Of a DNA stretch of 64,000 nt, positions 33,728-43,450 are shown piece after piece (position 1 is the first letter of the stretch; each line of letters starts with the position of its first letter). Under the pieces are notes generated by a model that had not been told where the DNA came from, did no database searches, and saw nothing but the letters and a program-made list of their open reading frames with translations. This DNA comes from Euglena gracilis (taxonomy: Eukaryota > Euglenida > Euglenophyceae > Euglenales). The position numbers and the translations under genes were made by a program. The DNA lies in NCBI GenBank assembly GCA_039621445.1, contig CP154956.1:77744474-77808473 (forward strand). The letters run 5' to 3'.

Positions 33728-33996
33728 GCACTTGGTCAATTGTCCAAAAAGAAGAGCCCTGGTTTGAAATGAAAATCTCCTCCTGTCGCTTGCCTGAAAT
33801 TCGGTTGTTGGACAAAAACAGTGCTGGATGGGTGCTTGACCCCTTGAGGAGCACAACACATTTCAACAACAAAATAAAACAACACAAAGGTGACAGAGGA
33901 TTGCATGAGATGCTGTTTGGCAAAACAGAGTCCATGTTTGGGCTGATTTCAAGACTCAAAGATCGAATGAATCTAATTACTGGAAACCACAAATGA
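33728..33996 (+). other. Coding-like exon candidate, function unknown
   Basis: After ATCAG (possible splice acceptor) at 33722-33726 the plus strand is open for about 90 codons to TGA at 33996. An internal ATG is at 33769. The peptide has well-mixed polar and hydrophobic residues (IVQKEEPWFEMKISSCRLPE, later KTESMFGLISRLKDRMNLI) and ends in a likely amphipathic helix. No known domain is recognised. The antisense strand is also open over the region, which weakens the case. Confidence 0.3.
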
Positions 33997-34244
33997 ACAG
34001 CATTTTGGTGTTTTTTTGCCATGAATTTGGTAAAACATATCAGATGTGCAATTCTCGGTGAATCACCAACCTCCCCCCCCCCTAAATTGGCTAATTGGCC
34101 TCCGGGAGTTATGACCAATCCAACTGCACACAAAAAAATTGTCAAATCTGGCAGAGGTCAAAAATCAGGGGGTGGGGTCCTTGGGGGCTGGGTTCGCCGT
34201 TCGGGGGGGGGGGGTCCGGGACCCCCCCTCCCCCGCACGGACGC
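33997..34244. other. Short low-copy stretch
   Basis: Contains CCCCCCCTAAATTGGC near 34073, related to the dispersed CTAATTGGCC family, then G-runs. No gene. Confidence 0.45.
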
Positions 34245-35211
34245 TCCCCCCCTCAACCAGGTTTTGAATAGTGCTGAGCACTTAATAAGCGCGCACCCCC
34301 CCCTTCATTGACCCCCCCATATAAACCGGCCCACTCCATGGAGCTCTGTTGACTGAAATGGAGGGGTTTTGTGCCAGAAACGGGGCGCTGGAGGGTCGAA
34401 AAGCACTCATTTTCGGCTCAAAAACAGGTTTTCCGGGTCCGGTAGGCCAAAAAACATCGTTTCGGGCAAAAATTTTTTTTCGACTTTTTTCGACTTTTTT
34501 GACCCGGTTTTGACCCAAAGTCAATGGGTTGGCGGCCCAAAACGGGGCGCTGGCGGGTCGAAAAACGCTCATTTTCGGCTCAAAAAGCCACTCCGGAGCT
34601 CTTTGGACTGAAATGCAAGGGTTTTGTGCCCGAAACGGGAGGCCAAGGGGTCAAAAAACGCTCATTTTTGGCTCAAAAACGGGTTTTCCGGGTCCGGGAG
34701 GCCAAAAAAACAGCGTTTCGGGCAAAAAAAATTTTCGATTTTTTTCGACTTTTTTGACCCGGGTTTGGCCCGAACTCAATGGGTTGGCGGCCCAAAACGG
34801 GGCGCCGGGGGGGGTCGAAAAACGCTCATTTTCGGCTCAGAAACAGTTTTTCCGGGTCCGGAGGCCAAAAAACATCGTTTCGGGCAAAAAAAAATTTTTC
34901 GATATTTTTCGACTTTTTTGACCCGGTTTTGACCCAAAGTCAATAGGTTGGCGGCCCAAAACGGGGCGCCGGGAGGGTCGAAAAACGCTCATTTTCGGCT
35001 CAAAAACAGTTTTTCCGGTTCCGGGAGGCCAAAAAACATCGTTTCGGGCAAAAAAAAATTCCATTTTTTTGACTTTTTTTGGCCGAAAACGGCTAAGTCG
35101 AACAGTGGGAAAAGTGTACAAAATGGCCTAAATTGGCTGAAAAACGGCCGTATCTCGGGCTAGGCGGTGAGCTGCGGGGAAACCAAAATCCCAGTGGATA
35201 GAGCGTTCCAA
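34245..35211 (+). repeat. Composite satellite block 4 (linker, A, start of B)
   Basis: Linker GGTTTTGAATAGTGCTGAGC at 34259, then about four satellite A units (34375-35060) and the beginning of a B unit, interrupted at GCGTTCCAAGG by the MITE that follows. The B unit resumes after it. Confidence 0.88.
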
Positions 35212-35505
35212 GGGAGGCTAGGCGCGCCGCTCAGGGGGGTTCGGGACCCCCCATCCCCCCCCCCCCCCCCGCGGCCCCCCCCCTCAACCCCCCCCCCCTC
35301 CCCCCACTGTGCCATAGCCAAGAAAAAGGCATTTTTTTGAGCAAAAATGGCCCCAAAATGGCCAAAAATGGCCACTTTTTGGACCCGAAAATGGGCCACG
35401 TGCCGCCCGCGCGGCCGCCCTCGGACCCCCCTCCCCCCCGCGCGGCCGCCCGCGCGGCCGCTCGCCCCCCCCTCCGCCCCCCCCCCCCACTGTGCCTAGC
35501 CTCCA
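35212..35505. mobile_element. MITE with GGAGGCTAGGC inverted ends in satellite B
   Basis: Ends GGAGGCTAGGC and GCCTAGCCTCC are exact inverted repeats. The interior holds C-runs, GCGCGGCCGC clusters and an AAAAATGGCC-rich centre, and codes for nothing. Uninterrupted B units read GCGTTCCAAGGGCTTCAA, whereas here TCCAAGGG flanks both sides (35207-35214 and 35502-35509), so insertion with up to 8 bp duplication is supported, although that string overlaps the inverted ends. Relatives lie at 56826 and 57978. Confidence 0.8.
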
Positions 35506-35780
35506 AGGGCTTTTTAGGTCTCCGGACATTTCCTTTGATTTTGCATCATTTTCGAGAAATTTTGAAAACATCGATTTTTTGACCCCCCCACCCCCCGAAA
35601 ACGGCCGAAAGTCGAACAGTGGGAAAAATGTACAAAACGGCCATCTGCGCCGAAAACGGCCGTATCTCGGGCTAGGCGGGGAGTTGCGGGGAAACCAAAA
35701 TACCAGTAGATAGGGCGTTCCAAGGGCTTCAAATTAGGTCTCCGGACATTTCCTTTGATTTGGCTTCATTTTGGAGATAT
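35506..35780 (+). repeat. Satellite B continuation
   Basis: B sequence resumes with AAGGGCTTTTTAGGTCTCCG and includes a second GGGCTAGGCG at 35669, then breaks off at GGAGATATTACCC. Confidence 0.88.
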
Positions 35781-36062
35781 TACCCTCGCCCACCCCCTTG
35801 GCCGCCCCCCCCCGGGGTTCGGGCCACCTCGGGAAGCGGCCTGACCCCCACCTCTGGGTAGACCGTGAAAACCGCGGATTATCGCAATGACCCCGGCCCG
35901 GTTCCAGGAATTTTTTTTCCAGCCGTGAGCAACTGGATTTCTAGTTTCCGAATCACCTCCGTTTGACCCCCAACTCCCCGCCAGGCCCGAGTTATTCGCC
36001 CGCGAAGGGGTCCAAACTGGGTAGGATTGGCCCGCCCCCCCTCTTCCGAATCTGCCATTTCG
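35781..36062 (-). repeat. Inverted segment C
   Basis: Reverse-oriented segment C: CCGCGGATTATC, AGCCGTGAGCAACTGG and CCCGCGAAGGGGTCCAAACT match the reverse complements of 30420-30590. It ends at CTGCCATTTCG, where a hAT-like element is inserted. Confidence 0.85.
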
Positions 36063-36068
36063 CAGGGG

Positions 36069-37018
36069 CTGAAGTTGCTTTCGATTAATCGATCAATCGA
36101 TTAATCATTCGAGGGTTGGTGATTAATCGCTCAATCGTCCAGAGGGTCGATCAATCGAATAATCGGGAAAAATTGAAAGGCAATTTTGAAGGAAACTGAC
36201 CGCCGTTGGACTCTATTTTGCATGAAATCAACAACACAATTAGAGCCCACACAAAACAAACATTTGAGAAACTGTTTTTGTGAAAAGTTACCACCACCTT
36301 TGGTATTTCATGAAGACACATACAGGGCTACATTCTCCTGGAATGGGTGAACCATTGTCCAACCTGTGCTTTCAAATGGCAAGGATTTCCCCCATTTTGT
36401 CCCAGGGCACTGGCTGATGGAGGGGTTTTTTGGCAGGGCCTTCACTTTTCCCTTTGCAGCACCATATTGTCGCCCCCTCATATTGTAGGTTATGGGAGGC
36501 AGGTCGGTGCGAAAATGGGGGGGGGGCGAGGGGTGTTAATTCCGATCATCTGGCAGTGTTCACTTTTTCTATATTTTGGTGCTTTTTCTCTCTTTTTCAA
36601 CCAGCAAACTCTGCAGACAAAGAGCCAGGAGGTCGAGGTTTATTCAATTTTCACAAATTATGCACCGCATTAAAAAACCAAAAAATCATGATGGAAATCA
36701 ACATGGCCTAAGAAGTTCCCTTCCACCCCAAGCTGTAAGATACCACCCCCCCCCCTTTATTTGAGCACACCCACGGGCCAACGGGTCAAAAATTCCTTTA
36801 GAAAGAAGGCAAAAAAAATTTTTTCGGCGCCTTCAGCGCATGAAAAAAAAAGCTTTCCCCGGACCCAAATGCTCAATTAAAAAGGGGGTCAAATAAGGGG
36901 GGGGTAATGATAGGAAAACCGAAGGGGCATGAATCGTTTGTAATCATTCGGACCCCCCCCCCGATTTCTCGGCAAAAATCGTTCGGCCCTGTCGATGTCG
37001 ATTAATCGAGCAACCTTA
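36069..37018. mobile_element. hAT-like non-autonomous DNA transposon
   Basis: About 950 bases bounded by inverted ends containing GTTGCT, then CGATTAATCGA. The left end also has clustered CGATCAATCGATTAATC and the right end GTCGATTAATCGAGCAACC. CAGGGG flanks both sides (36063-36068 and 37019-37024), within inverted segment C/D sequence, which acts as the empty-site reference. CGATTAATCGA-rich ends are typical of many hAT elements, whose target duplications are 8 bp; here only six bases match. The interior has a 108-codon open frame at 36347-36673 without a transposase motif, so it is non-autonomous. Confidence 0.65.
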
Positions 37019-37024
37019 CAGGGG

Positions 37025-38190
37025 TCCAAAAATCGGTCAAAAAATTGATTTTTCGAAAATATCTCGAGAAAACGTACATTATCTCCGGAAGTGTCCCACT
37101 GACCAAATATACCCCTGGAGGCCCTCTATCGCCCCCCGTTCGTCATTTTGGCCGCCGACACGCCTGGCCCATATTCCGTCGCGCAGGTTGTATTTTAGTC
37201 GGGTGCCGACCCCCCGGGGGGGGGGGCTGCCTGGGCAGGCACTCCAAGGCACTCCAAATCTGACCCCCCCCGGGGGGGGGGGGGCACTTGGCCAAAAAGT
37301 GCCCTAGCACAGACCTGGCGCCGAAGGCGCCGGGGAGCCAAAAATGGCCTATTTTAAAAGGAATGTGCCTGGGCACAGACCAAAATCCGACCCCCCCCCC
37401 CTGACTGGGGCAGGCACTCAAAGGCACTCCGGACCCCCCCCCCCCCGGGGTTGGTAAAAAACAGTCTGCCGGCGCGCTTTGCGGCCCAAAACGGCCATTT
37501 TGGGGTGTTTTGGGGGGCATTTTTTTTGCTCAAAAAAATCGATATTTCCAAAATATCTCAACAATGAAGCAAAATGAAAGAAAATGTATGGAGAGCAAAA
37601 ATGAAGCCGTTGGAATGCCCTATCCAACCATGCTTTGCTTTCCTCCCAACTCTTCGTGTGGCCCGAGTTACGGCCATTTTTCGGCCAGTTTGGGCCGTTT
37701 TGCACAGTTTTGGCCTGTTTTGATTTGGCCGTTCTGGGCCATTTGTGGGTTGAAAAGGTTGAAAAAAATCGAAAAAAAAACTTGCCCAAAACGATGTTTT
37801 TTGGCCTCCCGCACCCGGAAACCCTGTTTTTTTGAGCCCAAAATGAGTGCTTTTCGACCCCCCAGCACCCTGTTTTTGGCCCGAAACCCATGGAGTTTGG
37901 GTCAAAAACGGGTCAAAAAAGCTGGAAAAATTCGAAAAAAAAAGTTTGCCCGAAACGATGTTTTATGGCCTCTCCAGATCCGGAAAATTAAATATAAAAA
38001 ATTGGGCCCAAAACGTTGCGCCGGGGGGTGAAAAACGCTCACTTTCGGCTCAAAAACAGTTTTTCCGGGTCCAGGAGGCCAAAAAACATCGTTTCGAGCA
38101 AAAAAAAATTGACCCCCGGCTCCCCGTTTTGGGCCCGAAAGCCATGGATTTTGGGTCAACAACGGGTCAAAAAAAAAGTCGAAAAAATGA
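37025..38190 (-). repeat. Inverted B'/A satellite segments with GC-rich fillers
   Basis: 37025-37180 is the reverse complement of the stretch near 27430-27600. 37195-37450 holds C- and G-runs with AGGCACTCCAA repeats and a GGCGCCGAAGGCGCC hairpin near 37319. 37480-37740 matches B' at 27180-27430 inverted. 37740-37930 is inverted satellite A; 38020-38130 is direct satellite A followed by an inverted piece. The changes of orientation indicate rearrangement. No gene. Confidence 0.8.
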
Positions 38191-38504
38191 CGAAAAGGGG
38201 TATGGGGGTATGGGGGGGTGTGAGCTGTCATCATCTCAAAAATTACTGTAAGTTACCGTCATCAAAAAGGATCAAAAAGCAGGCTGAAAGGATGAATGAA
38301 AAGAAAGGCTGAAGTGACGAAGGTTGATGCATTGTATGAAAATTGAAGGCTCGATTCTCGGGTCACGGGGGGGGGATCACGGGGGTAGCACCCCCATAGA
38401 CAAGAGAATGCAAGCAAAATGTAATTGCAGTGGGTTATGAAAGCGAAAATTGTAACGCTCAGGTAGGAAAGGTTAGATGGCATTTGTTACCGTGAATTGA
38501 GGCC
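38191..38504. other. Low-copy stretch
   Basis: No gene. Contains GGGTCACGGGGGGGG and related GTCACGGG words near 38360. Confidence 0.45.
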
Positions 38505-38640
38505 CGGCGCCTGCCCTGTATTTCATGGGTGTGAACACAAAATACAGGGCGTATTTTCAATTCACGAATACAGGCTGTATTCGTGAATAGGGTATTCACG
38601 AAATACAGGCTGTATTTGTGAGTAGGATTTTTTTTGTGTT
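38505..38640. repeat. TTCACGAATACAGG palindrome cluster
   Basis: ATTCACGAATACAG, G, CTGTATTCGTGAAT at 38560-38588 is a perfect 29-base palindrome with a single-base centre. A second, slightly imperfect one is at 38593-38624. The preceding GAGGCCCGGCGCCTGCCCT recurs near 40707, and the palindrome recurs at 40808-40838, so this is a dispersed family. Confidence 0.85.
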
Positions 38641-38964
38641 TAAAACTTCTGAAACTAGAAACCTCCTTGCATCACATCATCCGAAGTGATTCAGAAAAAA
38701 ACCAAATGCACAAAGCAAAAGAAAATTGCATGGCATATCCTGGGTGATAAATGAAGGCGGTGCACAATGCAATATCAGACAGCAAAATGCTGTGGATTAA
38801 CGCGGGGAAAGCTAACGAGGTTTGCAATTCACACAACACCAGTGGTATGAAAGGGAACAAACGTCACACCGCACTCGGTTCATATCACGACACGGGGAGC
38901 GAGGGGGAACGACCACACCACATCTGGCACACGTGGGGGCGGCTGACACAAGGCGGTGTTTATT

Positions 38965-39350
38965 GAAACGACAGTGGTGGATCAATCAACCAGGCCGCCC
39001 ACGCACAAAGGAAAGTGTCCAGTTAGTCGTAGACAGCGCCAAGCTCACTGCACACCTCCTCAAATTCAAAGAGGTGAGTGAATGCGGATTGCTTTGTCCC
39101 TTCCGTCCCGGACGCTTTCTTTTTGGTAGCCTCCACCAGAAATTCACTGTGCAGGGGGTCAGTAGCAGGGTTCTTTCTTTTCTGCCAACCCTGCTTAATT
39201 GTAGCCAAAAATTCAGCAACTTTTGGGGGTTGTGGCAACATTCTGTCCATGGTGTTTGCCGCTTTCTTCGCCATTTTCAGGAGAACAGACCAAGGAGAAA
39301 CACAGTGCGAAATAGCACTTTTTGCTCTAAACCGAAAATCGGTGCAACGT
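38965..39350 (-). CDS. Candidate small ORF, function unknown
   Basis: The minus strand has an ATG at 39274 and an uninterrupted frame to TAA at 39023 (83 codons). The same phase is open upstream to about 39348 and, after that single TAA, continues about 20 codons further. The peptide begins MAKKAANTMDRMLPQPPKVA and is rich in Lys and Glu, with likely helices (KVAEFLATIKQGWQKRK; HLFEFEEVCSELGAVYD). No known domain, signal peptide or membrane segment is seen. The opposite strand is open for 281 codons (38822-39667), but its Arg/Ser-rich product looks like a shadow. It sits in low-copy DNA between palindromic repeats. It could be a host gene exon, a captured fragment or chance. Confidence 0.33.
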
Positions 39351-39351
39351 C

Positions 39352-39590
39352 AAGCATTGTGGGGGCCTTTGGGGGGGACCGGGCGCCTTTGGCGCCCAAT
39401 CCCCCCCCAAAGTTCCCCCCAATAACTTGGCCTTACACTCATATCTCGTTTTCCAGGACCAGGGGTTGGTTATTAATGTGTTCCAGGTCATCTCGACAAT
39501 GTTTTCACATTTTGGTTTCTATTCACGGAATGCAGGGCGTTATTTTCAATTCACGAATAAAGGCTGTGTTTATAGCAACATGGCTTTGGT
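39352..39590. other. Low-copy stretch with hairpin motif
   Basis: Includes GGGCGCCTTTGGCGCCC near 39385 between C/G runs, and TTCACGGAATGCAGGGCG near 39522, a degenerate relative of the 38560 palindromes. No gene. Confidence 0.5.
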
Positions 39591-39775
39591 CAAAGTCTGT
39601 GTTTCTAAACACAGACTTTGGCGTGCCAAAGTCTGTGTTTAGAAAAGTCTGTAGTCTGTGTTTCTAAACACAGACTTTGGCGTGCCAAAGTCTGTGTTTA
39701 GAAAAGTCTGTGTTTAGAAACTCAGACTTTGTTTGACCTAAGTCTGTGTTTCTAAACACGGACTCCGACCGAGAA
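39591..39775. repeat. CAAAGTCTGTG palindrome array
   Basis: CAAAGTCTGTGTTT, CT, AAACACAGACTTTG at 39591-39620 is a perfect 30-base palindrome. It recurs about 59 bases on, and TTTGGCGTGCCAAA palindromes lie between. Related hairpins are at 26167, 40590-40690 and 41090-41130. Confidence 0.9.
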
Positions 39776-39829
39776 AATTGTGTTCACAATATTTGGACCC
39801 CGAAACATCCCAATGATGCAGAAATAAAG

Positions 39830-40194
39830 GAGGGGACACTTTGGGGGGGGGTCAATTTTTGGGCTTTGGCGCCTTCCGCGCCAAGAGAAATGGCCACTTT
39901 GAGGGGCGGAAACAAATTTGCCAAAATGGCCATTGTGAGGGAGGGGACACTTTGGGGGGGGGTCAATTTTGGGGCTTTGGCGCCTTTGGCGCCAAGAGAA
40001 AATGGCCACTTTGAGGGGGGGGAACAAATTTGCCAAAACAGCCATTGTGAGGGAGGGGACAATTTGGGGGGGGGATTTTTGGGCTTAGGTGCATTCGGCG
40101 CCAAGAGAAAATAACCACTTTGAGGGGGGGGGACAAATTTGCCAAAAAATTTGGCCACTATGAGGGGGGGGCACTTTGAGGGGGGGGGTGAGGG
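39830..40194. mobile_element. CCCTCACC-family element, internally triplicated
   Basis: Three tandem copies, about 120 bases each, of the MITE interior (GGGGACACTTTGGGGGG, GGCGCC hairpin, AATGGCCACTTTGAGG) start near 39830, 39948 and 40055. The right terminus GGGGGTGAGGG ends at 40194; the left terminus is missing. Confidence 0.8.
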
Positions 40195-40590
40195 TGTTTT
40201 TTTCTGTCCCAAGTGGCCCAGAGGGTGGTTCCCCAAAAATATCACCATACAAGGTTAGGCAACATATGTGGTGCTCATCAACTTTTTGGAGCCTACCAAA
40301 GAACTCTTGGATCGTGGGTGCAGCGCCCAGAGCATTCTCATCAACGTTGCAGCCGCCGGGCAGATTTTGGCCGCCGTCTGTGGTCTTCCGAACTAGAATC
40401 CTTTCGAAATAGTGGTAACATTACCGTTAAACATGGGGAACATAGAAAGATGACACAAGCTTTACATCGTCTCCTTCCTTTTGCATACCCCATTTTGCCT
40501 GCTGCACTTCACATATTCCCAGATCTGTGCAGCGGATCCTAATTCAGCTTCGTTTTGACCCAAAAGTCTGTCGTCAGTCTGCCGTCCGTC
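40195..40590. other. Low-copy stretch, no supported gene
   Basis: A 109-codon plus-strand frame (40213-40542) is open but unrecognised. Nothing else is evident. Confidence 0.35.
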
Positions 40591-41135
40591 GTCGAGGTTG
40601 AGAAACATAGACTTTGACCAAAGCCATGTTGCTTTATAAACACAGCCTTAAATAACTGCGTCTTAAACGCAGACTCTGACAGCAAAGGGGGGGGCATGGT
40701 AATTAAGAGGCCCGGTGCCTGCCCTATATTTTGTTGATGTGCTTCACGCCATGGTTTAGGGCACTTTTGGGGCGTTTTTTTTTTGCCTAAAATTTCCTAA
40801 AAATCCTATTCACGAAATACAGCCTGTATTTCGTGAATACCACCCCCCCCCCCCATAAATGACACCCCCCCATAAATGACACCCCCCCCCTCCGGGACCA
40901 AAAAAATTTTCAGCCGCCGATGACCGCCGGTGACCTGCCCAAAGGATTTTCCTTTGAAAAATTGAACCCCCCCCCCATAAGTGACACCCCCCCATAAGTG
41001 ACACCCCCTGGGGGGTTTTTCGGGGTGTCGGGGGTGTCATTTATGGGGGGGGTACCCTATTCACAAATACAGCCTGTATATCAAGAACTGCGTCTTAAAC
41101 GCAGACTCTGACCTGAGTCTGCGTTTCGAAACCCC
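40591..41135. mobile_element. Nested palindromic elements
   Basis: Outer parts carry degenerate GACTTTGACCAAAG and GCGTCTTAAACGCAGAC palindromes (40600-40680, 41090-41130). ATTCACGAAATACAGCC begins a palindrome at 40808-40838. Nested inside is an element at about 40838-41055 with inverted ends reading GGTACC or CACC, then C-runs and CCATAAATGACACCCC, repeated twice at the left, twice in the middle as CATAAGTGACACC, and once inverted at the right. Confidence 0.7.
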
Positions 41136-41439
41136 CCCTTACTGTTCCCATTGGGGGGACGGGAACAGTACAGTGTCATAGCACTTTTTGTAAAGGATTC
41201 TTGGAACACAAGGTTAAAAAGGGGATTTTTTTGGTCGGTTTTAGGTGCTTTCCATCCCACCAAAATCCAACCTAATGCCAAAATGGATGTTGTGGAGGCA
41301 ACCCTAACCCCGTAATTAACGGAAATGCGGGCGAATCGGGGCGCGAAAACCGAATTTTGGAGTTGGTGAAAGAAGCGGGACCCCCACCCCCATGTTAAAC
41401 CACTGGCCCCCCCCAGGGGGGGGGGCAGTGAGTTAGTCT
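41136..41439. other. Low-copy stretch
   Basis: GGGAACAGTA and its complement TACTGTTCCC flank a short spacer at 41140-41170, a small inverted pair. No gene. Confidence 0.45.
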
Positions 41440-41695
41440 TGCCATACATATACATATATATACATATATATGTATATATCCCCCCCCAATTGACTGTGTA
41501 TGGTTTCGATCGGAGTGACCATGGACCATGACCTTGGCCCCCCCATATTGTACCCCCCCCATAATGTACCTCCCCCCCAGAAAATGGCTCCCAGGGGGGG
41601 GGTACAATATGGGGGGGGCATGGTATATATATGTATATATATACATATATATACACATATATATACATATATATACATATATATGCAATTTTCAA
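41440..41695. repeat. (ATATAC)n tracts around a foldback
   Basis: ATACATATAT-type microsatellites at 41445-41480 and 41622-41690 flank a short foldback whose arms, GCCCCCCCATATTGTACCCC (41537-41559) and its complement (41595-41619), pair almost perfectly. The AT tracts are extensions at the element edges. Confidence 0.88.
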
Positions 41696-41785
41696 GCATG
41701 TAAACCAAAAAAGCTTCATTTTGGCATTTTAGGTCGCCTTTTGGGTCTAACTTGGTTGGTTGGTTCATGGCCCATACCCCCGCCG

Positions 41786-41786
41786 C

Positions 41787-41815
<29 letters not shown>
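41786..41815. repeat. Uninterrupted poly-C run
   Basis: Thirty consecutive C residues as assembled, followed by CTCCCCCCACCC and a G-run. Such length is prone to slippage and sequencing error. Confidence 0.95.
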
Positions 41816-41818
<3 letters not shown>

Positions 41819-41857
41819 CCCCACCCGGGGGGGGACATGGTAACGGTTACAGAAAAA

Positions 41858-41951
41858 TCGTGGGCTATAACCCATATACAGGCCGTATAGGCGCCTACGG
41901 CGCCCTTGACCCTTTCATATTATACGGCCTGTATATGGGTTATGCCCACGA
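41858..41951. mobile_element. Foldback element with 32-bp arms
   Basis: TCGTGGGC, then TAACCCATATACAGGCC at 41858-41889 pairs with 41921-41951, differing by a 2-base indel. The loop contains GGCGCCTACGGCGCC, itself a hairpin. It lies between C/G-run clusters at 41786 and 41967 and codes for nothing. Confidence 0.85.
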
Positions 41952-41966
41952 CTTTTAACGTGCCCC

Positions 41967-42171
41967 CCCCCCTCTATTTGGCCGCCCTCCGGGCGGCCCG
42001 GACCCCCCTTCCGGCCAATTAGGGGGGGGGCAATTAAGGGGGGGGGGGGTCGCTAAGCTCTTATCCCTTTATGGGTAAGAGCGAAGCTTACCATTGGCGA
42101 AACCCCCCCCTCGACCAGGTTTTGAATAGTGCTGAGCTCTTTATAAGCGCGCCCCCACCCCTTCATTTACC
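41967..42171. repeat. CTAATTGGCC-family fragment and inverted segment C end
   Basis: 41967-42045 carries GGCCGCCCTCCGGGCGGCC and GGCCAATTAGGGGGG, also found at 54915-54975. 42057-42082 is the segment C hairpin in reverse orientation (GCTCTTATCCC, TTTAT, GGGTAAGAGC), followed by the linker GGTTTTGAATAGTGCTGAGC. Confidence 0.75.
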
Positions 42172-42487
42172 CCGGCCCGGTGGCCCGGATGGCGGCCCGA
42201 CGGCCCGGCAGCCCGGCGACCCGGCCGGCGGCCCGGCGGTCCGGCCGGCGGCCCGGCGGCCCGGCCGGTGGCCCGGCGGGCCGGCGGTCCGGCCGGCGGC
42301 ACGGCGGCCCGACGGCCGGGCAGCCCGGCGGCCCGGCGGCCCCGGCGGCCCGGCGGCCCGGCGGCCCGGCGGCCCGGCGGCCCGGCGGCCCGGCGGCCCG
42401 GCCGGCGGCCCGGCGGCCCGGCGGCCCGGCCGGTGGCCCGGCGGTCCGGCCGGCGGCCCGGCGGCCCGGCCGGCAGCCCGGCGGCCC
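42172..42487. repeat. GGCCCGGCGG minisatellite
   Basis: About 315 bases of GGCCCGGCGG-type units with GGCCGGCGG variants. It joins satellite A directly at GGCGGCCCGAAAAACGCTC. Arg/Gly/Ala/Pro-rich open frames across it are artefacts. Confidence 0.95.
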
Positions 42488-43450
42488 GAAAAACGCTCGT
42501 TTTCGGCTCAAAAACAGTTTTTCCGGGTCCGGGAGGCCAAAAAACATCGTTTCGGGCAAAAAAAAATTTTCTATTTTTTTCGACTTTTTTGACCCAGTTT
42601 TGACCCAAGGTCAATGGGTCGGCGGCCCAAAACGGGGCGCTGGCGGGTCGAAAAACGCTCGTTTTCGGCTCAAAAACAGTTTTTCCGGGTAAGGGAGGCC
42701 AAAAAACATCGTTTCGGGCAAAAAAAAAATTTTCGATTTTTTTCGATTTTTTCGACCCGGGTTTGACCCAAAGTCAATGGGTCGGCGGCCCAAAACGGGG
42801 CGCCGGCGGGTTGAAAAACGCTCGTTTTCGGCTCAAAAACAGTTTTTCCGGGTCCGGGAGGCCAAAAAACATCGTTTCGGGCAAAAAAAATTTTTTGATT
42901 TTTTTCGACTTTTTTGCCCCGGTTTTGACCCAATGTCAATGGGTCGGCGGCCCAAAACGAGGCGCTGGCAGGTCGAAAAACGGTCGTTTTCGGCTCAAAA
43001 ACAGTTTTTCCGGGTACGGGAGGCCCAAAAACATCGTTTTGGGCAAAAAAAAATTTTTCGATTTTTTTCGACTTTTTTCAACCCGGGTTTGACCCAAAGT
43101 CAATGGGTCGGCGGCCCAAAACGGGGCGCCGGCGGGTTGAAAAACGCTCGTTTTCGGCTCAAAAACAGTTTTTCCGGGTCCGGGAGGCCAAAAAACATCG
43201 TTTCGGGCAAAAAAATTTTTTTGATTTTTTTCGACTTTTTTGCCCCGGTTTTGACCCAATGTCAATGGGTCGGCGGCCCAAAACGAGGCGCTGGCAGGTC
43301 GAAAAACGGTCGTTTTCGGCTCAAAAACAGTTTTTCCGGGTCCGGGAGGCCCAAAAACATCGTTTTGGGCAAAAAAAAAAAATTCGATTTTTTTCGACTT
43401 TTTTGACCCAGTTTTGACCCAAAGTCAATGGGTCGGCGGCCCAAAACGGG
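42488..43450 (+). repeat. Satellite A array with dimeric order
   Basis: The mark GGCGGCCCAAAACG occurs at 42621, 42784, 42946, 43110, 43272 and 43435, spacings 162-164. Units at 42784 and 43110 share GGGCGCCGGCGGGTTGAAAA; units at 42946 and 43272 share GAGGCGCTGGCAGGTCGAAA. The repeat is therefore a dimer of about 326 bases. Confidence 0.96.

Noticed and set aside
38822-39667. 281-codon plus-strand frame as the main gene of the region
   Set aside because: The Arg/Ser/Phe-rich product continues into the palindrome array, and the minus-strand frame within it looks more protein-like.
42071-42692. Arg/Gly/Pro/Ala-rich frames resembling collagen or RGG proteins
   Set aside because: They are translations of the GGCCCGGCGG array running into satellite A, with similar frames on both strands.
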